This document shows positions 1-7,002 of a stretch of DNA of 12,345 nucleotides, in pieces (the first letter of the stretch is position 1; each line of letters begins with the position of its first letter). A program made the position numbers and the translations under genes. This stretch comes from Acidobacteriota bacterium (GTDB taxonomy: Bacteria > Acidobacteriota > Terriglobia > UBA7540). Location of the stretch: contig PMYF01000401.1 of assembly GCA_003171295.1 (NCBI GenBank), forward strand, positions 1-12,345. Reading direction: 5' to 3'. The notes beneath the pieces are model-generated. The model was not told the DNA's origin. It did not search any database and saw only the letters and a program-made list of their open reading frames with translations.

Positions 1-33
1 ATTTGTCGTTTCCGAAGCTGCTATGGTCCGCCC

Positions 34-303
34 CTATCGCAGGCGCGCGGGTTGCGGGTGGAGCAGCGTCAGTTCTGCCCGGGCTTGGCTTATCCAGTAT
101 GTTGCGGTGACGGTGTCCGGGAACAACTCCAGCTTGCGGCGGGTGGTGCGCCCTGGCCGCGCCGCAGCCGGCACCCGCAGTCCCTCTCGCCACTCGCCGC
201 GTGGCGAGAGGCTGCAGTGGGCTTCGGTATAGACGGCCTCGGCGACGTTCGCGGGCGGGCCGGAAAGAGACGAGCCGTGCGAATAGGCCGCCTTGGGGCG
301 CAT
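34..303 (-). CDS. possible small hypothetical protein (89 aa) at the 3' end of the efflux operon
   Basis: This is an unrecognised reading frame starting at an ATG at 303, 31 bp beyond the adaptor stop codon. An AGAGG element lies 4 bases before the ATG. In its favour, about 80% of its third codon positions are G or C (70 of 88 codons by hand count), higher than first and second positions, and its spacing matches the operon's other gaps. Against it, the predicted product is arginine- and proline-rich, has no recognisable domain, signal peptide or membrane segment, and a strong hairpin (183-211) lies inside it. The same frame is open further upstream into the adaptor gene, but that part is only a shadow. 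It could be a true lineage-specific gene, a decayed remnant, or chance in GC-rich DNA. No other gene is seen in the first 334 bases. Confidence 0.25.
   Translation of the reverse strand: MRPKAAYSHGSSLSGPPANVAEAVYTEAHCSLSPRGEWREGLRVPAAARPGRTTRRKLELFPDTVTATYWISQARAELTLLHPQPARLR
183..211. repeat. hairpin with 11-bp perfect stem
   Basis: CCTCTCGCCAC at 183-193 pairs perfectly with GTGGCGAGAGG at 201-211 around a 7-base loop (TCGCCGC). GCAG at 177-180 and CTGC at 212-215 could extend the stem across a 2-base bulge. It lies about 125 bp past the adaptor stop codon. No T-run follows on either strand, so it does not look like a standard intrinsic terminator. It may protect the 3' end of the efflux mRNA, help factor-dependent termination, or be a copy of a dispersed palindromic repeat. 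Confidence 0.6.
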
Positions 304-334
304 CGCGCCTCTGCCGTGCGCGTGGGCAGGGCGG

Positions 335-1504
335 CTAGGGCGGGTTGACAAGCCGTGGAGTGACCTCCGCCCCAGGGCGGAGTTGGTCCGTTCCTCGCAC
401 CGCAACCTCGTCCCCCTCTCGCAAGTCGCCGAAGACTTCGATTAGCTTGCCGGAAGTAGCGCCGGTTTTCACATCCGCCCATTCCGTCCGCTGGTTCCGG
501 ATGCGAATCACAAAGGTTCGCTCCAGGTCGCTGGCCACGGCGGAGGCCGGAACAAACAGGGTCGGGTAAGCACGCCGTACGGGCCAGGAGATCTCGCAGA
601 AGGTGCCGGGATTGAGTTCCGCTTTTGGGTCTTGAACGTCCAATTCCACCGGCATGGTGCGAGTCTTGATGTCCACGGCGTGTGAAATCCTGGCGATGGG
701 GGCCTGGAAATTCCTTCCGGGAAACGACGGCACGGTAAAGCGCACCTCGGTTCCTTCCGGGATTCCAGCGGCCTCGTATTCGGGTACCGGAACCACCAGG
801 CGGTGCCGCGTGAGCGTTTGAATCTGCACCAGGGGTATCATGGCGCCGGGTCCGCCAGCGGGCCCCACCAGTGCGCCGGGGTGAACATATCGCGTTGTGA
901 CCTGGCCATCAAACGGAGCGCTGAGGGTGAGATACGCTTCCAACTGCGCTACCGAGCGCAAGGCGTTCTGGGCTGCCTGGGCGCTCTTCTGTAGCGCCAT
1001 GACGCTCGCTGCGTCTGCCTGGGCTGTCTTCTGCGCCACCTCCAGGTCGTTCAGAGCAACCACCCCGGGAGTCCGGGACGCTGCGCTCATCCTCTGGAAG
1101 GTCGCCTCGTCCGCCGCGAGTTTTGCCTGTGCCGCGGCGAGCTGCGATTCAGCGCTCTGATATTTCGATTCCGCTTCGGCCCGCTGCGCCACCACTTCGG
1201 GCGCCTCCAGTTGCGCAATCAGATCTCCCGCTTTGACTCTCGATCCGCGGTCCACTTTGATTGACTTCACAAAGCCGGTCACCTTGGGATAGACATCCAC
1301 CACTTCGTAGGGCATGAGTTGGGCCGGAAGCTGGACGGTGGTACCCAGCTTCTGCGAGAGTACTCGGGTCACTTCAACTTCCGGCGACGGTGGAGGCTGG
1401 CTGGCCGCCGGCGCTGTCCCGTCGCGGTCCCGGCTGCAGGAAGCGCAAACCAAGCCGACCTCCAGGAGCGCTAGAAAGGCTGCTGATTCCCTGAGTTTCA
1501 TCAT
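335..1504 (-). CDS. RND efflux periplasmic adaptor (membrane fusion protein), probable lipoprotein
   Basis: This adaptor would bridge the inner-membrane RND pump and the outer-membrane channel encoded in the same operon. The N-terminus has a short hydrophobic stretch ending in Ala-Ser-Cys (Cys23), an imperfect lipobox, then a Pro-rich linker. Residues ~66-101 form the first half of a lipoyl/barrel-sandwich domain (VTGFVKSIKVDRGSRVKAGD). Residues ~102-190 are Ala/Gln/Glu-rich, consistent with the alpha-hairpin. The second lipoyl half follows (APFDGQVTTRYVHPGALVG, ~196-214), then a beta-barrel domain (~232-308) and a membrane-proximal domain ending LREGDEVAVRG. At 389 aa it has normal family length. 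Two ATGs are adjacent; GAGGG at 1512-1508 is only 3 bases from the first and 6 from the second (1501), so the second is at least as likely as the start. It lies 30 bp after the pump stop. Substrate cannot be read from sequence. Confidence 0.95.
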   Translation of the reverse strand: MMKLRESAAFLALLEVGLVCASCSRDRDGTAPAASQPPPSPEVEVTRVLSQKLGTTVQLPAQLMPYEVVDVYPKVTGFVKSIKVDRGSRVKAGDLIAQLEAPEVVAQRAEAESKYQSAESQLAAAQAKLAADEATFQRMSAASRTPGVVALNDLEVAQKTAQADAASVMALQKSAQAAQNALRSVAQLEAYLTLSAPFDGQVTTRYVHPGALVGPAGGPGAMIPLVQIQTLTRHRLVVPVPEYEAAGIPEGTEVRFTVPSFPGRNFQAPIARISHAVDIKTRTMPVELDVQDPKAELNPGTFCEISWPVRRAYPTLFVPASAVASDLERTFVIRIRNQRTEWADVKTGATSGKLIEVFGDLREGDEVAVRGTDQLRPGAEVTPRLVNPP

Positions 1505-1534
1505 ATTCCCTCGCGCCTGCTCGGAACTTGTTCC

Positions 1535-4500
1535 CTACCGCGCCCCGTAACGGCTGGCCGGATCATCCGGGTCAAGTGACGCGGATGTCGTGCGGGCATG
1601 CTCTTGAACCATCGAGAAAATGAAAGGCAGCACGGTGAGGTTCGCCGCCGTGGCGGCCAGGAGTCCCCCGATGACGGCCCGGCCCAGGGGCGCAGTCGCC
1701 TCCGCTCCCTCGCCCAGCGCCAGGGCCATGGGAAGCATGCCGGCGATCATGGCGGCGCTGGTCATTACAATCGGACGCATGCGCGCTCGCGCGCCCTCGA
1801 TGCCTGCGGCGAGCGAAGAACCGCCCGCCCGGCGGCGCTCATCCGCAAAGGTGACGAGCAGGATGGCGTTCGCCGTCCCCACGCCGATGGCCATGATCGC
1901 TCCCATATACGATTGGATGTTCAAGCTGGTATGAGTTACCAGCAACATCACGACGACTCCGCAGATGGCCGCGGGCGCCGTGGTGAAGATCACAAAGGCC
2001 ACGCGCATCGACTCGAAGCTGGCGGCCAGTAGCAGGAAGATCAGCGCGATCGCCAGCAGCAGTCCGATCCCCAGATTCGAGAGAGTCTCGCGCATGGGAG
2101 CAACTTGGCCGCGCATTTGCACCGTCACGCCCCGGGGCGGCGGCCCCGCATGCCGGATAGCCGCGTCAAGGCTGTTCGTTATTCGGCCCAGGTCTTCACC
2201 CGCGGTATTGGCCGAGAGGGACAAAAGCCATAGGCCGTTCGAGCGGTCGTACTCGCCGACCAGCGTGCCTTCGGTCACCCTGGCAAGGTCTCCGACCAGC
2301 GGGTGCTGGGCGTCGCCCGGCATCACGGGGATGTTCTGAACGTCCTCGGTGGAGGTCATGCTTGGCTGCGGGTACTGGACCTGGACTTGATAAGCGACCC
2401 CCGTCTTCGGATCTGCCCAGTAGTTCGGCGTCGTGAAGCGGCTGGATGCCGTGGCTTCGGAAAGAGACCGGCCCACCTGCTCCGCGGTTACGCCGAGTTG
2501 GCCCGCCAGTTCGCGATTCATTCGCACGTCCACGCTGGGATAATTGAGCGGCTGCTCAATCCTCAGGTCGCGCAACGCCGATACCTTGCTCATCTCATCG
2601 CGTAGTTTCTCCGTGTAGCCCCGCACGCCGGCGAAGTCCGGGCCCGTGACCGCTAATTCGACAGGAGTCGGCGCCCCGAAATTCATGATCTGGCTGACAA
2701 TGTCTCCCGGCTCGAACGAAAACGAGCAACCTGGGAATTGGGGTGGCAGGATGGTCCGCAGCTTTTCTTCAAGGGCAGCCACGTCGATGCCAGCCTCGGG
2801 CTTGAGCGCCACGTTCATCACCGCCTCCTGTGGCCCACTGGTCCACAGGAACACCGTATTGATGGGATAACTTGCGGCTTGCGTGCCGACATAACCCAGG
2901 CTGATGTCGACGTTGCCCGGCCCGGCCGTAGCTTGGATCTTGTCGAGGACGCTCGTCACCAGGCGCGCGGTGTCTTCCGCGCGGGTTCCGGTGGGCGCGT
3001 CGAAACGCAGACGGAATTGATGCCCCGAAACGTTGGGAAACAGTTCTTTGCCTACGAGCGGCCCCAGAAGGCCCAGGATCGCCAGCACCACGGCGAGGTA
3101 GATCCCGACCACGGGCCAGCGCCAAGGAGCAAGACGTTGGAGGAGGGCTCCCCAGCGGTTTCGTACTCTGTCGAAGTTTAGCCAGCCGGTTTGAAGCGCT
3201 TTGCGGTGCGCGTCGCTTTTTCGGTGCATCCACAGGAAGAGGACAGGCAACAGGGAGCTCGAAAGCAGGAAGGAAGCCACCATGGCAAACGCCACTGCCA
3301 GCGAGAGAGGCACGAACAGATTTTTCGCCACCCCGGTCATGAGAAACGACGGGACGAAGACGGCCACAATCGACAGCATCGACAGGAAGCGGGCCATGAC
3401 GGTCCTTTGAGTTGCTTCGAGCACGCCGCGCGCCGGCTGGATGTCAGGTTCTTCGCGAAGCGTGCTATCGATGTTCTCAATTTCCACCACGCCCTCGTCT
3501 ACCAGGATGCCCACCGCCAGCGCGAGTCCGCCGAGCGTCATGATGTTGATGGTCTGTCCGGTCAACCATAGAGCCACCACCGAGGTCAGCAGGGCGAACG
3601 GAATCGTGGTCAGCACGACGACGGAGCTTCGCCAGTCGCCCAAGAAGAGCAGGATCATGAGACCGGTCAGGACAGCTCCCAGTAATCCTTCTCGCACTAC
3701 CGAGAGCAGTGCACTCTTGACGTAGCCCGACTGATCGAATTGATAGGTGATGTCGATGTCGGAGGGAACTAGCGATCGGAAACGCGCGAGATTCTGTTTG
3801 ACCTCCTTCACCACCGTGAGCGTGGAAGCGTCGGGGCGCTTGGTCACCGGAATGTACACCGCGCGGCGGCCGTTCACGAGGGCGTAACCGGTGGGAATGT
3901 CCGTGCTATCCGCCACCGCTCCGATATCACGCAAGTAGACCGCAGGGCCTGCGCCGGTGCGGATCGGCACGTCCAGCAAGTCGTGAATGTCAGGGGTAAC
4001 GGAATCGCTCGAGACGATGCGCAGCAGGCTGCCCGTGCGCACATTCCCGGCCGGCATCAGGATGTTGCCGGAGCTGATCGCTTTCACCACCGCGTCAGGA
4101 GACAGGTTGTAGGACCGCAGCCGGTCCGGGTTGACGGTGATGACGATCGTGCGCTGGTTGCCGCCAAACGGCGGCGGCGCCGACACGCCCGGAAGCGTGG
4201 CAAACACCGGACGGATGCGAGTGAGCGCCAGGTCTTGAATTTCCCCAATGGTGCGCGTCTTGCTGGAGAAGACCAAATAGCCGACCGGGACGGTGCCCGC
4301 GTCAAAACGAATGACGAACGGATTCACGGTTCCATAGGGCATGAAAGCGTGGGCGCGGTTCACGTAGGAGATGGTTTGGGCGAGGGCCTGGCTCATGTCG
4401 GTGCCAGGATGAAACGTCAGCTTCAGCAGACCGTTACCCTGAATCGATTTATCCTCTACGCTCTCAATGCCATTGATGTAAAGGAAATGATATTCGTAAT

Positions 4501-4696
4501 AGAAAACCAGGTAACCTTCCATCTGTGCCGGGCTCATCCCGCCATAGGGCTGAGCCACGTAAATCACCGGGAGGTTTAGATCCGGAAAGATGTCCGTGCG
4601 CATGCGGAGGACAGCCAGAATCGCGCCAAGTGCCACGGCGAAGACCAGCACGAGCACCGTAATGGGCCGCCGCAAAGCCGCATGGATGAGCCCCAT
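1535..4696 (-). CDS. RND efflux transporter permease subunit (AcrB/HAE-type superfamily)
   Basis: This is the proton-driven inner-membrane pump of the tripartite system. At 1053 aa it has full RND length with the usual duplicated layout: TM1 (~12-31), a large periplasmic porter/docking loop (~32-330), TM2-6 (~335-490), TM7 (~528-547), a second periplasmic loop (~548-870), and TM8-12 (~872-1030). The TM4 signature GGLALAVGILVDEGVVEIEN carries Asp400-Glu401 where AcrB has Asp-Asp. The TM11 Arg-Pro motif (RMRPIVMTS, Arg974) is kept. In TM10 the AcrB lysine position is Ala942 (GVGTANAILLV), so the proton-relay network differs. The start is supported by AAGGGGAG about 8 bases upstream. Substrate is unknown: lack of CzcA/CusA-like methionine motifs gives no support for metal export, and a drug, lipid or metabolite is open. 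Gene spacing shows it is co-transcribed with channel and adaptor. Confidence 0.97.
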   Translation of the reverse strand: MGLIHAALRRPITVLVLVFAVALGAILAVLRMRTDIFPDLNLPVIYVAQPYGGMSPAQMEGYLVFYYEYHFLYINGIESVEDKSIQGNGLLKLTFHPGTDMSQALAQTISYVNRAHAFMPYGTVNPFVIRFDAGTVPVGYLVFSSKTRTIGEIQDLALTRIRPVFATLPGVSAPPPFGGNQRTIVITVNPDRLRSYNLSPDAVVKAISSGNILMPAGNVRTGSLLRIVSSDSVTPDIHDLLDVPIRTGAGPAVYLRDIGAVADSTDIPTGYALVNGRRAVYIPVTKRPDASTLTVVKEVKQNLARFRSLVPSDIDITYQFDQSGYVKSALLSVVREGLLGAVLTGLMILLFLGDWRSSVVVLTTIPFALLTSVVALWLTGQTINIMTLGGLALAVGILVDEGVVEIENIDSTLREEPDIQPARGVLEATQRTVMARFLSMLSIVAVFVPSFLMTGVAKNLFVPLSLAVAFAMVASFLLSSSLLPVLFLWMHRKSDAHRKALQTGWLNFDRVRNRWGALLQRLAPWRWPVVGIYLAVVLAILGLLGPLVGKELFPNVSGHQFRLRFDAPTGTRAEDTARLVTSVLDKIQATAGPGNVDISLGYVGTQAASYPINTVFLWTSGPQEAVMNVALKPEAGIDVAALEEKLRTILPPQFPGCSFSFEPGDIVSQIMNFGAPTPVELAVTGPDFAGVRGYTEKLRDEMSKVSALRDLRIEQPLNYPSVDVRMNRELAGQLGVTAEQVGRSLSEATASSRFTTPNYWADPKTGVAYQVQVQYPQPSMTSTEDVQNIPVMPGDAQHPLVGDLARVTEGTLVGEYDRSNGLWLLSLSANTAGEDLGRITNSLDAAIRHAGPPPRGVTVQMRGQVAPMRETLSNLGIGLLLAIALIFLLLAASFESMRVAFVIFTTAPAAICGVVVMLLVTHTSLNIQSYMGAIMAIGVGTANAILLVTFADERRRAGGSSLAAGIEGARARMRPIVMTSAAMIAGMLPMALALGEGAEATAPLGRAVIGGLLAATAANLTVLPFIFSMVQEHARTTSASLDPDDPASRYGAR

Positions 4697-4754
4697 GAGT
4701 CACTCCCCTTCTCGAGTGGTTCTGCCGCGCGCCGGCCGGCTGCCCACACTCTTC

Positions 4755-6170
4755 TCAAGGCGCGCTTCTGCGCAAGAGCTCCAGGAAAGGTTGCAGGTTG
4801 CCCTGCGCTGCCGCCACACCCTCCAAGCTCCGCCAAAGGTTGAGCCGCGCCATGGCATCGTCGATCTCCGCCTGTACCAGCAAACCCTCCGCTTGAGACA
4901 CGTCCACCAGCGTGGCCAACCCAGCCTTGTAGCGCGCCTGCGACTGGGCCTCGCTGGCACGTGCCGCCGCCAGCTCCACCGGGGTGTTCTCCGCCACTTT
5001 TCTCGCCCCTTCGAGGGTGGCCTGCGCCTGCTCAACCCCCTCCGACAAGCTCTGCAGGGTCTGGTCGTACTGCGCTGCTTCGGCTTTCTGGTGGGCATCC
5101 ACGATCTTCTTCTGGGCGCGGTTTGAAAAGTAGTCGAAAAGCGGGAAGGTCACTGTGATGCCTGCGGCGTAGTTTGCCCGCTCCAGGCCCAGGCCGTTCA
5201 GGCCCGGCGAGTCCGTACCGTCGGGATTGGCGCCACTGCCGCGGCCAGAAAGGGCGGCTTGGGTGAAAAAGCGGGGCACGTAGGAGCGGTTCAAAGCTTG
5301 CTCTTGCGCTTTTACTTGCTCCACCTGGGCCTGCTGCGCGGTTGCCGCAGGGTGAGAGGCGAGCGGGAGCACCGGGAGATCTTCTGCGGGCTGTGCCGAG
5401 AGCAGTGGACCTGCGTCCAGGTTGACGTCCGCTCCGGTGATTCCCAGGATGTTCACGAGGGCCGCGTGGATGACGCGCGCGGCCGTCTGGGCCTGAATCC
5501 ATAGCGTCCTGGCCACCGCCAGTTCCGCGTCGGCGCGTGAGGCGTCGGCGCCGGGCCGCAGTTCGTTATCGACGAGGACGTGGACCGACTTGTCAACGAC
5601 TTCCCAGCGGTCTACGTTCGCCCGGGCGGCACGGGCCGCCTGCTGCGCGGCGAGCACGGAGATGAATGCCTGGGCAGCCTCTGACGCTACATCCAGACGT
5701 GTCAAGTTCGCCTGCGACCACGCGAGGTTTTCGCCGGCGCGCGCCGCGTTGACCGTGGCCCGCCGATACCCGAAATCCAAGGGTTCCCAGGAAAACAGAA
5801 CTCCCGCGGCACTTCCCCAAACAGTACGATTGGACGTGGTGGGCAGCACGGGACCGGAGATCGGCGGAATTACGCCTTGAGGCAGAAGCAGGCCGAATAT
5901 GTTATTCGCGGTGGCGCGGTTGGATTGCCACAGCAGATTGCTGGTCGGGAGATAGTTGGTCCTCGCCAGATCGATTTGCCCTTGCGCACCTTGGGCTCGC
6001 TCCAAAGCGACGCGCACCGAGGGATAATGCTCAAGTGCATGCTCGACGGCTTGTTGCAGCGTAAGGGACCGCGGCTCCGGCTGCGGAGCTTGCGCCCACA
6101 AGACGGACACCCTGCATCCGATCACCAGAGAGACCATTAGCCACGCTTCCCACCGGACTGCCTTTCTCAT
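4755..6170 (-). CDS. TolC/OprM-like outer-membrane efflux protein
   Basis: This is the outer-membrane channel of the tripartite exporter. The 471-aa product begins with a signal sequence. Cleavage could follow Ala-Gln-Ala at ~26-28 (signal peptidase I), but V-I-G-C at 16-19 also fits a lipobox, so an OprM-type lipoprotein is possible. The mature region starts with the family motif LTLQQAVEHALEHYPSV (~37-53) and has two internally similar halves rich in Ala/Gln/Glu helices, as expected for the OEP fold; the second half contains FPLFDYFSNRAQKKIVDAHQ and ends with the ARYKAGLATLVDVSQAE segment typical of the C-terminal repeat. The start has a strong AGGGGGAG ribosome site 4 bases upstream of the ATG. 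It is the first structural gene after the regulator, with the pump 58 bp downstream, so the channel-first order differs from the common adaptor-pump-channel order. Confidence 0.95.
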   Translation of the reverse strand: MRKAVRWEAWLMVSLVIGCRVSVLWAQAPQPEPRSLTLQQAVEHALEHYPSVRVALERAQGAQGQIDLARTNYLPTSNLLWQSNRATANNIFGLLLPQGVIPPISGPVLPTTSNRTVWGSAAGVLFSWEPLDFGYRRATVNAARAGENLAWSQANLTRLDVASEAAQAFISVLAAQQAARAARANVDRWEVVDKSVHVLVDNELRPGADASRADAELAVARTLWIQAQTAARVIHAALVNILGITGADVNLDAGPLLSAQPAEDLPVLPLASHPAATAQQAQVEQVKAQEQALNRSYVPRFFTQAALSGRGSGANPDGTDSPGLNGLGLERANYAAGITVTFPLFDYFSNRAQKKIVDAHQKAEAAQYDQTLQSLSEGVEQAQATLEGARKVAENTPVELAAARASEAQSQARYKAGLATLVDVSQAEGLLVQAEIDDAMARLNLWRSLEGVAAAQGNLQPFLELLRRSAP

Positions 6171-6217
6171 CGCTCCCCCTGTTTCGACACCTGCGTCAGC
6201 CGGACACCCGCCGACGC

Positions 6218-6526
6218 CTAGCGTTCAATTCCAAACATTTCACCGAAGAGTTCTTGCACACGCTTTCGGGCCGTACGCAGCGCGTTGCGACCGAGAGGCG
6301 TCACTCTATAAATACGGCGCACCGCTTTCCCGTTCCGTTCGTCGTGAGAGCGGAGATAGCCTTTGCGTTCCAGTTCATGCAAAATGGGGTAAAGCGTTCC
6401 AGCACTCAACCGGTATCCGTGCCGGGCGAGCTCCTCGGCAATCCAAGTACCGTAGACTGGTCCTTCCGCACCATGATGAAGGATGTGGAGCCGGATGAGC
6501 CCGGAATAAAGGGTTCTGTCATCCAT
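6218..6526 (-). CDS. PadR-family transcriptional regulator
   Basis: This is a 102-aa winged-helix regulator of the minimal PadR type. Residues ~8-36 form the first helices (IRLHILHHGAEGPVYGTWIAEEL). The recognition-helix region is the PadR signature SAGTLYPILHELERKGYL (41-58), and the wing follows with a charged loop and RRIYRVTPLGR (70-80). The C-terminal helix (~80-98) is short, the probable dimerisation segment. PadR proteins are usually repressors released by ligands, often controlling an adjacent transporter. It lies 47 bp upstream of the channel gene on the same strand and is the first gene of the efflux operon, so autoregulation along with the pump is likely (inference). The ribosome site is weak (AAAGAA), and the start lies within a cluster of TATCG repeats that could be its own operator. 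Confidence 0.93.
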   Translation of the reverse strand: MDDRTLYSGLIRLHILHHGAEGPVYGTWIAEELARHGYRLSAGTLYPILHELERKGYLRSHDERNGKAVRRIYRVTPLGRNALRTARKRVQELFGEMFGIER

Positions 6527-6556
6527 ATCGATATTCTTTATCGTAGTTCGCTATCG
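6525..6556. promoter_or_regulatory. candidate PadR operator: three TATCG words at 13-bp steps
   Basis: On the plus strand TATCG begins at 6526, 6539 and 6552, exactly 13 bp apart, and the first two 13-mers also share TTC at the same offset. The first copy lies in a perfect 10-bp palindrome, ATATCGATAT (6525-6534), which overlaps the first bases of the padR start codon. A repressor bound here would block transcription or translation initiation of the operon. The pattern is seen directly; its role as an operator is inference from its place and from the autoregulation common in PadR systems. Confidence 0.4.
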
Positions 6557-6594
6557 AATCAAGATTCTGTACCACAAGAAGTCAACAAGTCAAC
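6557..6594 (-). promoter_or_regulatory. weak candidate promoter region of the efflux operon
   Basis: Reading leftward, two TTGACT hexamers (6594-6589 and 6585-6580) match the sigma70 -35 consensus at five of six bases and form a 9-bp-spaced direct repeat. Possible -10 boxes at 17-bp spacing are TACAGA (6571-6566) for the first and TTGATT (6562-6557) for the second. Both match only three of six bases, so the -35 boxes are convincing but the exact promoter is not. An alternative sigma factor or activator dependence would fit equally well. Confidence 0.25.
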
Positions 6595-6646
6595 CTCCAA
6601 ATTTGCCTTCTGGCAACAACCACCGGGCGCAAGAGCGTCTGACCTC

Positions 6647-6669
6647 GCAGTTGGGAATGCCCAAACTGC
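6647..6669. repeat. short inverted repeat (hairpin)
   Basis: GCAGTTGGG at 6647-6655 pairs with CCCAAACTGC at 6660-6669, leaving one bulged base and a 4-base loop (AATG). It is about 120 bp upstream of padR on its coding strand. No T-run follows on either strand. It could be a regulator binding site or a remnant of a repeat; nothing ties it to a known protein. Confidence 0.45.
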
Positions 6670-6764
6670 AACAAGTGAACTGTAAAGAGGCGGGAACGAT
6701 CTCGAGTTTCTCACCACGGACTGGGAAGGGCAAGGCTTTACAGGCTGCGGAAGAACCGCCAAGA

Positions 6765-6856
6765 CTGTCATCCTGAGGAGCCGCAGGCGACGAAGGACCT
6801 CTGCATTTGCCTGATTCTACAAATGCAGAGATTCTTCGCTTCGCTCAGAATGACAG
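6765..6856. repeat. 92-bp imperfect palindromic repeat element (REP/MITE-like)
   Basis: The outer arms are CTGTCATCCTGAG (6765-6777) and CTCAGAATGACAG (6844-6856), pairing at all but one position. The inner arms are CTCTGCATTTG (6799-6809) and CAAATGCAGAG (6820-6830), pairing perfectly around a 10-base centre. The middle of the left arm carries a diverged and longer insert than the matching GAAGCGAAGAAT-type sequence of the right arm. There is no coding capacity. From memory, very similar CATTCTGAGCGAAGCGAAG-type palindromes are scattered in intergenic DNA of Acidobacteriota and some other environmental phyla; that family match is recollection, while the palindrome is directly visible. A transcript through it would form a long stem that could stabilise or end messages. 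Confidence 0.8.
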
Positions 6857-6941
6857 CGCCCACGAGTTTTTCCGAAGCCTTTTTAACCCCGCTATTTGGC
6901 GAGGGAAACTCGGCGCGAAAGTCCTGCGAAGCTCTGTGGTG

Positions 6942-6971
6942 TTGTAAGAACTCGTCGAGCGAGCGTACAAT
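6942..6971 (+). promoter_or_regulatory. candidate sigma70-type promoter for the rightward gene pair
   Basis: TTGTAA (6942-6947, four of six to the -35 consensus) and TACAAT (6966-6971, five of six to the -10 consensus) are separated by 18 bp. This would place the transcript start near 6978, leaving a leader of roughly 165 bases before the ceramidase-like gene. The spacer contains CTCG/CGAG inverted words. It is the best match seen upstream of that gene, but consensus-like hexamers arise by chance. Confidence 0.35.
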
Positions 6972-7002
6972 CTCCGCTGGCGATCGCGCCTAAGAGCGGA
7001 GA
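6971..7002. promoter_or_regulatory. 32-bp imperfect palindrome at the candidate promoter
   Basis: TCTCCGCT (6971-6978) pairs with AGCGGAGA (6995-7002), and inside it GGCG (6979-6982) pairs with CGCC (6987-6990) around ATCG. The result is a 12-bp stem with a single 4-base bulge (TAAG). The core GCGATCGC is itself a perfect palindrome. It overlaps the last base of the candidate -10 box and the expected start point, so it could be an operator. If the true start is further upstream, it would be a hairpin in the leader. Confidence 0.5.

Noticed and set aside
1598..2032. Plus-strand open frame of 144 codons opposite the pump gene
   Set aside because: It is antisense to an unambiguous RND pump gene, has low-complexity His/Arg/Gly composition and no domain; it is a shadow of GC-rich coding sequence.
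3983..4579. Plus-strand open frame of 198 codons opposite the pump gene
   Set aside because: It lies entirely antisense to the pump N-terminal region and its product has no recognisable features.
4731..4740. Perfect palindrome GCCGGCCGGC between the channel and pump genes
   Set aside because: It is a short GC-only palindrome expected by chance in this composition and has no conserved context.
6603..6616. TTGCC-TTCT-GGCAA hairpin
   Set aside because: A 5-bp stem is too short to distinguish from chance.
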